From an uncultured Selenomonadaceae bacterium (GTDB lineage Bacteria > Bacillota > Negativicutes > Selenomonadales > Selenomonadaceae), in assembly GCA_905236665.1 (NCBI GenBank), contig CAJONF010000083.1, positions 1 to 17,102 of the forward strand: a stretch of 17,102 nt of DNA, read 5' to 3'. Of the stretch, positions 1-7,685 are shown in pieces. The position numbers and the translations under genes were made by a program. Every line of letters begins with the position of its first letter. The stretch's first letter is position 1. The notes under the pieces are model-generated. The model was not told where the DNA came from. It was given only the letters and a program-made list of their open reading frames with translations, and ran no database searches.

Positions 1-1
1 A

Positions 2-955
2 ACAGGCTCCTGCAATTATCTTTGGATGAGTTTTTTTCAATTATTTTTCTTAACGCCATATGTAAAAGTTTTGCGTTCACATGAAGCGAGCAATTCCGCA
101 CTAAATATTGTTTTAATGAGTTTGTTGGGATTTTTAGCGGGCTGGTCGAATGAATCCGGCGCACTTGCGACGATTTTTTTAACAATTTTTCTAGTTTTTA
201 TGTGCAAAGCGCACAAAATTTTTCGGGCGTGGATGATTTCGGGATTAGCGGCGTTGATTATCGGTTGTGGATTTATGTTATTTGCGCCGGGAAATTTTGC
301 GAGATTAGAATTTTTTCATGCGAATTTTGCTTACACGTCGGGAATTTTCTTTGAACATTTAATAAAATTTTTCCCCGCGGTGTTTATTCCGGATTTAATT
401 GCGTTATTGCCGATGTTTATTTATTTTTTGCAGAGAAATTCGGGAAAATTCAACACGCCGGAGATTTTAATGCTGGCATTTGCGGCGGCGGGCTTATTTG
501 TGCCGACAATTATGCTTTTTTTCCCCGAATTCAGCACGAGAATTTCTGTAACGTCGATTAATTTTGTTTTAGTTGCGTCAACAAGCGCGATTTTAGAGTT
601 AGAACGAAAAAATTTCAGCTTAAGTTTTTATTTGCCGAAAAAATTTTTGCGCGGCGTGTCGATAATTTTAACCGCGCTGTGTATTTCTTACCTGCTGACG
701 TTAATTTACGTAGATATTTCTGTTTTTAATGCGGCGCGGCGGCAAGTTCGATATATTCAGCGAAATTCTTACTTGGATATAATTCCCATGCCGATATTGC
801 CAGCTCGTCACCGCTTTGAAAATATTCACGGGGATAGGAGCGCGGTTTTTTATCTAAAATTTTTAGGCGGCATAGAAAAAAATCCGAACTTTTATCAAAA
901 TGTGCTTGTCGCGAAATATTACGGCGTGCGCGGCGTGATCGGTATTGACGATTAA
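2..955 (+). CDS. Multi-spanning membrane protein, DUF6056-like, 5'-truncated by the window edge
   Basis: The reading frame is open from the first bases of the window. The residues encoded just before the ATG at 26 read TGSCNYLW, which resembles the conserved G-S-x-N-Y-L-W segment of DUF6056-type membrane proteins, so the ATG at 26 is an internal methionine and the true start is upstream. The visible part is very hydrophobic, with about six to eight membrane segments, for example residues 30-60, 68-90, 105-130, 150-170 and 205-230 counted from the ATG at 26. It ends in a soluble tail of about 80 residues. Such proteins often sit near polysaccharide or glycosyltransferase genes, but their function is unknown. 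The gene ends at a strong terminator and converges on the CBS-domain gene. The family call is from memory of the motif; a different polytopic glycosyltransferase-like family is possible. Confidence 0.7.
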   Translation, partial: TGSCNYLWMSFFQLFFLTPYVKVLRSHEASNSALNIVLMSLLGFLAGWSNESGALATIFLTIFLVFMCKAHKIFRAWMISGLAALIIGCGFMLFAPGNFARLEFFHANFAYTSGIFFEHLIKFFPAVFIPDLIALLPMFIYFLQRNSGKFNTPEILMLAFAAAGLFVPTIMLFFPEFSTRISVTSINFVLVASTSAILELERKNFSLSFYLPKKFLRGVSIILTALCISYLLTLIYVDISVFNAARRQVRYIQRNSYLDIIPMPILPARHRFENIHGDRSAVFYLKFLGGIEKNPNFYQNVLVAKYYGVRGVIGIDD

Positions 956-995
956 AAAAGGAGTTAGGTTTTTCCCTAACTCCTAATTTTTTTTT
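954..995. terminator. Bidirectional rho-independent terminator
   Basis: A perfect 10-bp stem (959-968 with 975-984) with a 6-base loop is followed by nine T (987-995) on the plus strand. It is preceded by six A (954-959), which become a T run on the minus strand. It lies between two convergent genes and can stop both. The stem contains the GGAGTTA heptamer that also occurs between other genes of this window. Confidence 0.9.
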
Positions 996-997
996 AT

Positions 998-2308
998 TTA
1001 ATCTATTTGTTTTTTAGCCAGCCGAATCAGCACGCGAGTAATTCTCAAGCCTTCGACTTCCTCAACGTAAAAAGTATTTCCCTCGAACGCGGCAGATTGC
1101 CCAACGCGGGGTTCACCGCCCAGCTTATCATTTAGCCAGCCGCCCACCGTGTCAACGTCCTCATCGTCAATGGCAATGTCGAATTCGTCTTCCAATTCCT
1201 CAAGCAACATCTTCGCGTCAACGGAATAAAGATTATCATCGCGTTTTTCAGCATCGGGACGCTCCTCGTCGAATTCGTCTTGAATATCACCAACAATTTC
1301 TTCGACAATATCTTCAATCGTGACCATGCCGGCAGTCGTTCCATATTCATCAACGACAATGGCCAGTTGCGAACGATTTTTTTGCATAGTGTCAAGCAAA
1401 ACGCTAACGTCCATACTTTCCGGCACGAAGAAAACTTTTCGCGCCAATTTTTTTAAACTCGGCTTGCGTTTACCTTGAATCAGAACTTTTGTTAAATCTT
1501 TAATGTGCAGAAATCCGACAATATGATCTTTATCCTCGTCGCAAATTGGATAGCGCGTCATTTCCTCTTCCAAAATCGTGGCGAGATTTTCTTCGTGGCT
1601 TTTGTTCAGATAAAGACAAACCATATCCGTTCGCGGCACCATAATTTCTCGGACATTGCGTTCAGTGAAATCAAAGACATTATCGACAAAATCAACCTCG
1701 GTATCGTCAACCAGTCCTTGCTTGCGGCTCTCCTTCATCAGCAGGCGAATTTCTTCGGGATTGTGAGCAACTTCGCCCTCGGACGCCGTCAAGCCCAGGT
1801 GATGACTTACGAACGTTGCAGTTTTATTCAGCAACCACACGAAAGGATACATGACTTTCCAGAAAATCAGCATTGGTATTGCGATATTGAGCAAAATTTT
1901 TTCTGCCGCGGCAATCGCCATGCTTTTTGGTGTCAATTCGCCTAAGATAATGTGCATTGCGGTTATCAGCGAAAAAGCTAGCGCAAATGAAATTGTGTGA
2001 GTCAACGTCTCGCCGAAGTTCAACGCGTGAATCAGCGGGGAAATTAATTTTGCAACGAACGGTTCGCCGACCCAGCCTAGCCCCAATGATGCTAAAGTTA
2101 TGCCAAGTTGTGTGACGGATAAAGCTTCGTCTAGTTCGTCTATTAATTTTTTTGCATATTTGGCGCGGGTGTTGCCCTCTTGAATCAGCGTTTCTAGCCG
2201 CGACGGGCGCATTTTCACGCAACAAAATTCCGCCGCGACGAAAAATCCGTTCATGGCAATTAAAAAGAAAACAAGGAATGTATTAAGTAATATGGGCAAG
2301 ATGTCCAT
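998..2308 (-). CDS. CNNM (DUF21) transporter-like protein with CBS pair and CorC/HlyC domain
   Basis: This 436-residue protein has the three-part layout of the so-called hemolysin C / CorC / TlyC family. The N-terminal DUF21 membrane region, about residues 1-190, has three to four hydrophobic segments (near 5-27, 60-85, 98-122 and 135-158) and family-like phrases such as MNGFFVAAEF and LGITLASLGLGW. Two CBS domains follow at about 215-335 (NVREIMVPRTDM and IVVDEYGTTAGMVTIEDIVEEIVGDI). A C-terminal CorC_HlyC domain ends the protein at about 350-430 (VDTVGGWL). Family members are linked to divalent cation (Mg, Co) export or tolerance; direct haemolysis is doubtful. It starts 22 bases after the leuS stop, with an AGGAG site in the gap, so it is probably co-transcribed with leuS. 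Its length is normal and no defect is visible. Confidence 0.93.
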   Translation of the reverse strand: MDILPILLNTFLVFFLIAMNGFFVAAEFCCVKMRPSRLETLIQEGNTRAKYAKKLIDELDEALSVTQLGITLASLGLGWVGEPFVAKLISPLIHALNFGETLTHTISFALAFSLITAMHIILGELTPKSMAIAAAEKILLNIAIPMLIFWKVMYPFVWLLNKTATFVSHHLGLTASEGEVAHNPEEIRLLMKESRKQGLVDDTEVDFVDNVFDFTERNVREIMVPRTDMVCLYLNKSHEENLATILEEEMTRYPICDEDKDHIVGFLHIKDLTKVLIQGKRKPSLKKLARKVFFVPESMDVSVLLDTMQKNRSQLAIVVDEYGTTAGMVTIEDIVEEIVGDIQDEFDEERPDAEKRDDNLYSVDAKMLLEELEDEFDIAIDDEDVDTVGGWLNDKLGGEPRVGQSAAFEGNTFYVEEVEGLRITRVLIRLAKKQID

Positions 2309-2315
2309 AAAATTT

Positions 2316-2329
2316 TAACTCCTAACTTC
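2316..2329 (-). repeat. Two GGARTTA-type heptamers forming the ribosome binding site of the CBS-domain gene
   Basis: Read on the plus strand the units are TAACTCC and TAACTTC. On the minus strand they give GAAGTTA GGAGTTA directly before AAATTTT and the ATG at 2308. The AGGAG of the ribosome binding site therefore lies inside the repeat. The same heptamer makes up the stem of the terminator at 959-984, and related units lie at 5796-5830. Confidence 0.6.
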
Positions 2330-2330
2330 T

Positions 2331-4802
2331 TTATTTCACGACGATATTAATCAGCTTATTGGGCACGGCGATAATTTTTATAACTTTTTTTCCACTTGTG
2401 AATTCGTCGAAACGTGGCAAGGTCAGTGCAAATTTTTCAAGGTCAGCTTTGCTTAAACCGACGGGAACTTTCACATGGTCGCGAACTTTTCCGTTGATCT
2501 GAATTACAATTTCAATTTCCTCTTCGACAATCGCCGCCGCGTCGAAGGTCGGGAAATTTTGTTTGTGAACGTCGCCCATGAAGAATTTGCTCCAAAGTTC
2601 GGCAGAAATATGCGGTACGAACGGTGCAAGCATTAATAAAAGATTTTTCGCCAGCTCGCGGGCAAGATTCGGATTAATTTTTTTATCTTGGAAGGTGTGC
2701 ATTGCGTTTACAAGTTCCATGAGTGAGCTAATCGCCGTATTAAATGCAAAGCGGTCGCGGACATCTTCCGTGACTTTTTTTATTGTCTTATGCAATGTGC
2801 GCCGCAATGAAATTTCTTCCGCCGTCAAAATCTGCGCGTCGTAAGTATCATTGCCAGCTTTAATCGCGTCGTCGAAAATTTCCAAAATTCTCCAGACACG
2901 ATTCAAAAATCTGTATGAACCTTGAACGCCCTTATCGCTCCAATCCAAATCACGTTCAACGGGCGCGGCGAACAGTATAAATAATCTGGCAGTATCTGCG
3001 CCGTATTTATTGATAATTTCTTCAGGACTTACGACATTGCCTAGGGATTTTGACATTTTCGCGCCGTCTTTAATAACCATGCCCTGCGTCAAAAGATTTG
3101 CAAAAGGTTCGTCGTAATCCAAAAGCCCGGCATCGCGCAAAACCTTTGTAAAAAATCTTGAGTAAAGCAAATGTAAAATCGCGTGCTCAATGCCGCCAAT
3201 GTACTGATCGACGGGACTCCAATAATTTACTTTGTCGCGGTCGAAAGGTTTAGCCTCGTTGTGGGGGTCGGTATAGCGCATATAATACCAGCTTGAACAA
3301 ATGAACGTGTCCATTGTATCTGTCTCGCGGTGAGCATGACCGCCGCATTTTGGGCAAGTGCATTCGTTAAATTTTTTGCTAGTTGACAGCGGACTCAATG
3401 CGCCCTGTTTAAATTCAACGTCATCGGGCAGGAGAACAGGTAAATCTTTTTCGGGAACAAGAACTTCGCCGCATTTGTCGCAGTAGATAACGGGGATTGG
3501 TGCACCCCAATAGCGTTGACGGCTTATCAACCAATCGCGCAGACGATAATTAACTTTGCGTTTGCCGAAGCCTTGTTGCTCAGCGTAATCCATAATCGCC
3601 TGAAAGCCCGTGTTAAAATCCATGCCCGTGAATTTGCCGGAATTAACCATAACGCCTTCATGTTCAACGTAAGCCGCGTCCATTTCCTCAAGCTTTAATT
3701 CTTTATCTTTTGGCTGAAGTGTCAAGATAATATCCAGCCCGTATTTTTTTGCGAACATCCAATCGCGTTGATCTCCGGAAGGAACGCCCATAACCGCGCC
3801 CGTGCCATATTCAAACACGACGTAATTTGTTACCCAGATTTGAACTTTATTGCCGTTGAAAGGATTTATACAGTAAACGCCGGTAAAGATTCCTTCCTTT
3901 TCCGATTCACTCGAAGTCCTTTCAATATCGCTTTGACTGCGGGCGTGTTCGCAGAATTTTTTTATCTCGTCGGCTTTATCGCTAATCGCGCAGATTTTTT
4001 CAACAAGCGGATGTTCGGGAGCAAGAGCAAGAAAAGTTATGCCAAACGCTGTATCGGGGCGCGTTGTGTAAACAGAAATTTTTTCGCCGAGTTCGGGCGC
4101 GTCTAAATAAATTTCCAAACCTTCAGAGCGTCCAATCCAATTTTCCTGCATGATTTTAACGCGGCTCGGCCAGCCCGTGAGCTTATCCAAATCGGCAAGC
4201 AATTCGTCGGCGTAGTCGGTGATTTTGAAAAACCATTGCGCCAAATTCTTTTTATGAACTTCCGAATCGCAACGCCAACATTTTCCGTCGATAACCTGTT
4301 CATTGGCAAGCACTGTACCGCAAGTGTCACACCAATTCACTGACGCTTCTTTTTTATAAGCAAGCCCGCGTTTATAAAAGAGTTCAAATAGCCATTGCGT
4401 CCAACGATAATAATCTTCGCGGCAAGTTTCAACTTCGCGATCCCAATCATAAGCCAGCCCCATTGCCTTTTGTTGAGCTGTCATATTTTTTATATTGGCA
4501 AAAGTCCAATCGCCGGGCTTAACGCCGTGAGCAATAGCGGCATTTTCTGCGGGCATACCGAACGCGTCAAATCCCATAGGGTGCAAAACGTTGTAGCCCG
4601 CCATCATGCGATAACGTGCCACCACGTCGCCGATTGAATAATTTCTGACGTGACCCATATGCAAATTGCCCGAAGGATATGGGAACATTTCCAGCGCGTA
4701 ATATTTCGGACGCGTACTATCCTCTGTAGTCTTGTAATAATCCGGCGCGTTCCAAACTTCTTGCCATTTCTTTTCGATTTCCTGTGGATTGTATTTTTCC
4801 AT
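2331..4802 (-). CDS. leuS: Leucyl-tRNA synthetase
   Basis: This cytoplasmic class I synthetase charges tRNA-Leu with leucine. The protein has 823 residues, the usual bacterial length. The HIGH motif is HMGH at residues 48-51 within PYPSGNLHMGH, and the KMSKS motif is at 582-586. Cysteine pairs CDTC/CWRC and CDKC/CPKC mark the zinc-binding insertions. The CP1 editing domain shows TTRPDTAFG and, around 340, VPSGDQRD. Its aspartate (D344) is kept, but the preceding residue is Gly where I expect His in many bacterial enzymes (E. coli has VPGHDQRD). The ATG at 4802 has a perfect AGGAGG (4811-4816) 8 bases upstream. The transcript leader is short and no T-box fits. The gene appears to lead an operon with the CBS-domain protein. 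Confidence 0.98.
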   Translation of the reverse strand: MEKYNPQEIEKKWQEVWNAPDYYKTTEDSTRPKYYALEMFPYPSGNLHMGHVRNYSIGDVVARYRMMAGYNVLHPMGFDAFGMPAENAAIAHGVKPGDWTFANIKNMTAQQKAMGLAYDWDREVETCREDYYRWTQWLFELFYKRGLAYKKEASVNWCDTCGTVLANEQVIDGKCWRCDSEVHKKNLAQWFFKITDYADELLADLDKLTGWPSRVKIMQENWIGRSEGLEIYLDAPELGEKISVYTTRPDTAFGITFLALAPEHPLVEKICAISDKADEIKKFCEHARSQSDIERTSSESEKEGIFTGVYCINPFNGNKVQIWVTNYVVFEYGTGAVMGVPSGDQRDWMFAKKYGLDIILTLQPKDKELKLEEMDAAYVEHEGVMVNSGKFTGMDFNTGFQAIMDYAEQQGFGKRKVNYRLRDWLISRQRYWGAPIPVIYCDKCGEVLVPEKDLPVLLPDDVEFKQGALSPLSTSKKFNECTCPKCGGHAHRETDTMDTFICSSWYYMRYTDPHNEAKPFDRDKVNYWSPVDQYIGGIEHAILHLLYSRFFTKVLRDAGLLDYDEPFANLLTQGMVIKDGAKMSKSLGNVVSPEEIINKYGADTARLFILFAAPVERDLDWSDKGVQGSYRFLNRVWRILEIFDDAIKAGNDTYDAQILTAEEISLRRTLHKTIKKVTEDVRDRFAFNTAISSLMELVNAMHTFQDKKINPNLARELAKNLLLMLAPFVPHISAELWSKFFMGDVHKQNFPTFDAAAIVEEEIEIVIQINGKVRDHVKVPVGLSKADLEKFALTLPRFDEFTSGKKVIKIIAVPNKLINIVVK

Positions 4803-4810
4803 TAAATTCG

Positions 4811-4858
4811 CCTCCTAATTAATGCGCTGATTATATCAGCCTGCGCAAAAAATGAAAA
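4811..4858 (-). promoter_or_regulatory. leuS promoter (extended -10) and ribosome binding site
   Basis: On the minus strand there is a perfect -10 TATAAT (4830-4835) preceded by TG one base upstream (extended -10). A -35 TTTTCA (4853-4858, four of six consensus bases) lies 17 bases away. The ribosome binding site AGGAGG is at 4811-4816. The predicted leader is only about 20 bases, too short for the T-box riboswitch often found before leuS in Firmicutes. Confidence 0.75.
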
Positions 4859-4882
4859 GCTTTTAGGAATTAGCAATCGGGC

Positions 4883-4908
4883 AAAAAAAATCCTGCGCGT
4901 GGCAGGAT
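4883..4908 (-). terminator. Rho-independent terminator after the prenyltransferase operon
   Basis: The minus strand reads ATCCTGC, a 5-base loop, GCAGGAT (4890-4896 with 4902-4908, 7-bp perfect stem), then a run of T (4883-4890). It lies 30 bases after the stop of the UbiA-family gene and separates that operon from the leuS promoter. Confidence 0.85.
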
Positions 4909-4938
4909 AGTTAGACATCGTGACAAAATTTTTCAAAA

Positions 4939-5799
4939 TTAATCGTAGCTGAGCCAAGTAAAAATAAAAATTGCTATAGAAACAATTCCGTTTCTCATGA
5001 AATAAGCTTGAGTGACTTCGCGATAATCATTTGGGCGAACAATGGCGTGCTGATAAATCAGAGCCAATGCCGCTATCATCACGCCGATGAAATAAAATTT
5101 TCCTAAACCGAGAATAAGCCCGACGATTATAAAGCAGACGATTGAAATTACGTGAAGAACGCGTGCAATGTTTAGAGCACCTGCCGCGCCGTATTTTGTT
5201 GCCAAGGAGTGAAGTTTATGCGCCTTGTCGAAATGTTCATCTTGTGCGCCGTAAACAGCGTCGAAAGCTCCAATCCATAACGCTACGGCTAAACATAAAA
5301 TTATCATCGGCAGGGAAATTTTTTCTGTTAAAGCGACCCATGCGCCCGCGGGAGCCATTGCTATTGCCACTCCCAAAAATAAATGACACCACGCGGTAAA
5401 TCTTTTTGTGAATGGGTAGATTATGAACGGTATCGCCGCCACCGGCAAAAGTTTTAAACAAATCGGCGGCAGTTGAGCGACTGTAAGGACGAGCACGATT
5501 AAGCACAGCATGATAAAGATTAATGCTTCGCCTTTGGAAATTTCACCGCGAACCATTGCCCGATAAGACAGCCGCGGTTGCAGTTTATCGTATTTCAAAT
5601 CGGCAAGGTTATCTATTGCGATTGCCGCCCACCGCGCAGAAGTTATCGCCAGCAAAATTAAAATGACTGTCCAAAAATCGGGGTGACCGCCCGCCGCCAT
5701 GAATGCACTTGCCAGGGCGAATGGCAAGCTAAAAATTGTGTGTGGCAGGGCGATATTGTTTGCATGAGATTTAAATTTTGAGCTTTTTACATTCCTCAT
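4939..5799 (-). CDS. UbiA-family prenyltransferase (4-hydroxybenzoate polyprenyltransferase-like)
   Basis: This integral membrane protein of 286 residues has seven to nine hydrophobic helices. UbiA enzymes attach a polyprenyl chain to an aromatic acceptor, usually in quinone synthesis. The N-terminus HTIFSLPFALASAFMAA is typical of the 4-hydroxybenzoate/MqnP branch. The first Mg-diphosphate motif is D63-x3-D67-x3-D71; the usual form begins with Asn, so D63 is a variant. The second motif gives D187-x3-D191 followed by LHSLATKYG, matching the family's LHS-x-x-x-x-x-G pattern. A TTG at 5805 would add two residues; I prefer the ATG at 5799, which has AGGG 7 bases upstream. It is last in a four-gene operon with a kinase and a flavoprotein. 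No other menaquinone or ubiquinone gene is visible, so the substrate is uncertain. Confidence 0.88.
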   Translation of the reverse strand: MRNVKSSKFKSHANNIALPHTIFSLPFALASAFMAAGGHPDFWTVILILLAITSARWAAIAIDNLADLKYDKLQPRLSYRAMVRGEISKGEALIFIMLCLIVLVLTVAQLPPICLKLLPVAAIPFIIYPFTKRFTAWCHLFLGVAIAMAPAGAWVALTEKISLPMIILCLAVALWIGAFDAVYGAQDEHFDKAHKLHSLATKYGAAGALNIARVLHVISIVCFIIVGLILGLGKFYFIGVMIAALALIYQHAIVRPNDYREVTQAYFMRNGIVSIAIFIFTWLSYD

Positions 5800-5830
5800 C
5801 CCCAATCCCTAGTTCCTAGTTCCTACTTCC
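5796..5830 (-). repeat. Run of five 7-bp repeats across the kinase/prenyltransferase junction
   Basis: On the plus strand the units are TCATCCC, CAATCCC, TAGTTCC, TAGTTCC and TACTTCC, all fitting NNNNYCC. On the minus strand the run encodes the last residues and TAG stop of the kinase gene, then the purine-rich ribosome binding region and start of the UbiA-family gene. It looks like a small tandem repeat tract that has been used as a translation initiation region. Confidence 0.6.
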
Positions 5831-6577
5831 TACACCAAAATCACCGTCGGGTAAAAGTTTCCAAGTTTCGTCGGCTCGCGCAGAATTTTTCAAGACGAGT
5901 TCGATATTTTTTGCGTCGCTGAAGTTGAAAAATTTTTCTGCGTCTTCACGAGAAGAGCCGCCCAAAACTTTTCTGTTAATCAGTCGTTCGCGCAGAAGTT
6001 CAGGTTCAGCTTCAATAAACACGGAATAATCCGCCAACACTCGAACATTTGTCCAGCCCACATCTTTTAAGAGCAGATAATTTCCCTCAATCAAAATAAT
6101 ATCGTCCTCGACGCTCCAATAATCGGGCAACACGTCATGAATTTTGCGGTCGTAAATATTCCAATTGGTACCTTCCGAGCGCAGTTCGCGAATCTTTTCA
6201 ATCAGCAAATCAACATCAAAAGTTTCCGGCGCACCTTTAATATCGCGCATCAAAATTTTTTTGCCGTCGCGTTCAATTTCTTTAGTATTCATATAAGCCG
6301 CCGTGAAATGAAAACCGTCCATACCGAGTGCACGAACCGGATCGACTTCCTTGGAACGTTCACGGCTGAGTTTTTCCAGAAATTGAGCCAGCGTCGATTT
6401 ACCAGCTCCGGGCGGCGCAACGAGATAGGCGATAACTTTCCTGTCCATTGTCATTTTTAAATCGGTTAATTCGCGCAGGAATGGCATAAAAATTTCTTCG
6501 ACTGCCGACGCGCTGAATTTGACTTCTTGCCACAGCCCGTTGACTTCCAAATTGTAAGTTAAAAAATTTTTTTCCAT
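5816..6577 (-). CDS. P-loop nucleoside/nucleotide kinase-like protein (uridine kinase / PanK type)
   Basis: The 253-residue protein has a Walker A loop APPGAGKST at 54-62; its first residue is Ala rather than the canonical Gly. It also shows a substrate-region motif MDGFH at 86-90, IYDRKIHD at 141-148, and a Walker B-like strand IILIEGNYLLL at 160-170. LRERLINRK at 195-203 looks like the lid. This order matches the uridine kinase/pantothenate kinase/phosphoribulokinase superfamily and its uncharacterised YggC-like members. The substrate cannot be named; nucleosides, sugars and pantothenate are all possible. ATG 6577 has AGGAGG at 5-base spacing. It lies 34 bases after the flavoprotein gene and overlaps a heptamer repeat that supplies its C-terminus VGSRN and stop. 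The partner prenyltransferase gives no clear functional link. Confidence 0.85.
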   Translation of the reverse strand: MEKNFLTYNLEVNGLWQEVKFSASAVEEIFMPFLRELTDLKMTMDRKVIAYLVAPPGAGKSTLAQFLEKLSRERSKEVDPVRALGMDGFHFTAAYMNTKEIERDGKKILMRDIKGAPETFDVDLLIEKIRELRSEGTNWNIYDRKIHDVLPDYWSVEDDIILIEGNYLLLKDVGWTNVRVLADYSVFIEAEPELLRERLINRKVLGGSSREDAEKFFNFSDAKNIELVLKNSARADETWKLLPDGDFGVGSRN

Positions 6578-6611
6578 AATTCCTCCTCAAGAATTCTTAC
6601 TGCTCACAACC

Positions 6612-7112
6612 TTAAGAAAAATTTCCGCGTCTGACAAGTTCGCGAGCCGCTTTAGCCGTCAAATGTTCAATCGTCATGACGGGGACAACCAACGCGCTCA
6701 AACGGGACAATTCTTTTTCGCGACGTTCGGGGCTAGCTGTGGAAGAATATTTATCGGCTAAAAGTTCCAGCCCGCGCAGTTTATCAGGATCGTTGTCGTC
6801 TTCAATGATTTTAATACGCCCGAAAGCAACTGCGCTTGAAAAATACGTCGTGAACTCTTCAGCAATGACATCATGGCGATCGACTACGCAGAAAGAAACT
6901 TTGTCATTATTTTTAATCGCGTCGATTTTATGTCCGGTCTTCGCGCTGTGAAAATAAATTTTATTACCTTCGACCGCGTAATTAATCGGTACGGTATAGG
7001 GATAGCCGTCATCTCCCGAAAGAGCTAAAATGCCGTAATCACCTTCGCGTAGAATTTTTTCTGCTGTTTCTTGCGACAAAATTTGTTTACTGCGCCGCAT
7101 TTCTCTAAACAT
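6612..7112 (-). CDS. Pyridoxamine 5'-phosphate oxidase-like flavoprotein (NimA-type)
   Basis: The 166-residue protein belongs to the split-barrel FMN-binding fold of PNPOx-like proteins, closest by eye to the NimA/nitroimidazole-resistance-related group. Visible features are the opening MRRSKQILS, the hairpin GILALSGDDGYPYTVPINY at 27-45, the phosphate-binding stretch IYFHSAKTGHKIDAI at 52-66, and the strand FTTYFSSAVAFGRI at 87-100. Members bind FMN, or sometimes haem or F420, and reduce small molecules; most are uncharacterised. The ATG at 7112 has AGGAGG at 7-base spacing. It is second in the operon, 12 bases after the helical protein. A role in vitamin B6 synthesis is unlikely because the PNPOx C-terminal region is not recognisable. 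Confidence 0.88.
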   Translation of the reverse strand: MFREMRRSKQILSQETAEKILREGDYGILALSGDDGYPYTVPINYAVEGNKIYFHSAKTGHKIDAIKNNDKVSFCVVDRHDVIAEEFTTYFSSAVAFGRIKIIEDDNDPDKLRGLELLADKYSSTASPERREKELSRLSALVVPVMTIEHLTAKAARELVRRGNFS

Positions 7113-7124
7113 TAAAAAGCCTCC

Positions 7125-7508
7125 TCAACGACCGGCTGACACGCCATCTTTGATAATTTCGGCGAGTTTTTTACTTTCGCGAGCCGCGCTGTCGATTTTC
7201 ATAATTTCGCGGCGACAATCGCTTAGAATTTTAATCGCGTCGTCAACTTTTTTTAGCGTGAGTGCTTTTTCGTCATCAGCAATTTTTTTAATCGCCTGCT
7301 TGCAACTTTTGAAAAGTTCTTCCTTTAAACTTTCACGCGACCGACTGCGGTTTTCAAATTCCCGTGCAAGCTTTTCAATCTGTTCCATAGTGTGAATCGC
7401 CGCAAGATAGTCGTACTTCATCTGCGCGGAAAGCGGTGCTTCCATGTCATTGGCGTCGGAGATTGCGCCGCTTTCTACTGCCTCTTTGAATCTGTCAATC
7501 GTTGCCAT
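7125..7508 (-). CDS. Small charged helical protein of unknown function
   Basis: I do not recognise this 127-residue protein. It is rich in Lys, Glu, Asp and Ala, has no signal peptide or membrane segment, and is predicted by eye to be almost entirely helical, with likely coiled-coil stretches at about 35-75 and 80-120. Two cysteines (in KSCKQ and SDCRRE) are not arranged as a metal site. The ATG at 7508 is preceded by AAAGGGG. The gene is first in its operon, behind a good promoter, and 12 bases before the PNPOx-like gene, so it is very probably expressed. It could be a cytoplasmic adaptor or a lineage-restricted protein; no function is claimed. Confidence 0.75.
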   Translation of the reverse strand: MATIDRFKEAVESGAISDANDMEAPLSAQMKYDYLAAIHTMEQIEKLAREFENRSRSRESLKEELFKSCKQAIKKIADDEKALTLKKVDDAIKILSDCRREIMKIDSAARESKKLAEIIKDGVSAGR

Positions 7509-7569
7509 GAAAATTTCCCCTTTAAGAATCTTAATAAATTCAAGGTACTACTCGTTTAAAATTTTATTT

Positions 7570-7598
7570 ATTATAAGGTAACGCGGCGAAAACTTCAA
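7570..7598 (-). promoter_or_regulatory. Promoter of the helical protein/flavoprotein/kinase/prenyltransferase operon
   Basis: On the minus strand, -35 TTGAAG (7593-7598, four of six) and -10 TATAAT (7570-7575, perfect) are 17 bases apart. Transcription would start near 7563, leaving a leader of about 55 bases before the ATG at 7508. No riboswitch-like fold stands out in that leader. Confidence 0.75.
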
Positions 7599-7623
7599 CT
7601 AGGGGTTGTTGGTAAAGTTACAG

Positions 7624-7666
7624 AAAAGAAAAATCCCTCTTGCCGTTTAGTTTTAGCAAAAGGGAT
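7624..7666 (-). terminator. Rho-independent terminator after ilvN
   Basis: On the minus strand an 11-bp stem with one G-U pair (7656-7666 with 7633-7643) and a 12-base loop is followed by TTTTTCTTTT. It begins about 20 bases after the ilvN stop. Confidence 0.85.
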
Positions 7667-7685
7667 CTTTTATCATCGGCGCGAT

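Noticed and set aside
1505..1945. A 146-codon open frame on the plus strand inside the CBS-domain gene
   Set aside because: It lies wholly antisense to a well-conserved protein, has no ribosome binding site, and its translation resembles no protein family.
3768..4106. A 112-codon open frame antisense to leuS
   Set aside because: leuS is certain on the other strand; this frame has no initiation signal and reflects codon bias.
6589..6598. Palindrome AAGAATTCTT just upstream of the kinase ribosome binding site
   Set aside because: A 10-bp AT-rich palindrome is too weak and common to call an operator, and there is no second copy.
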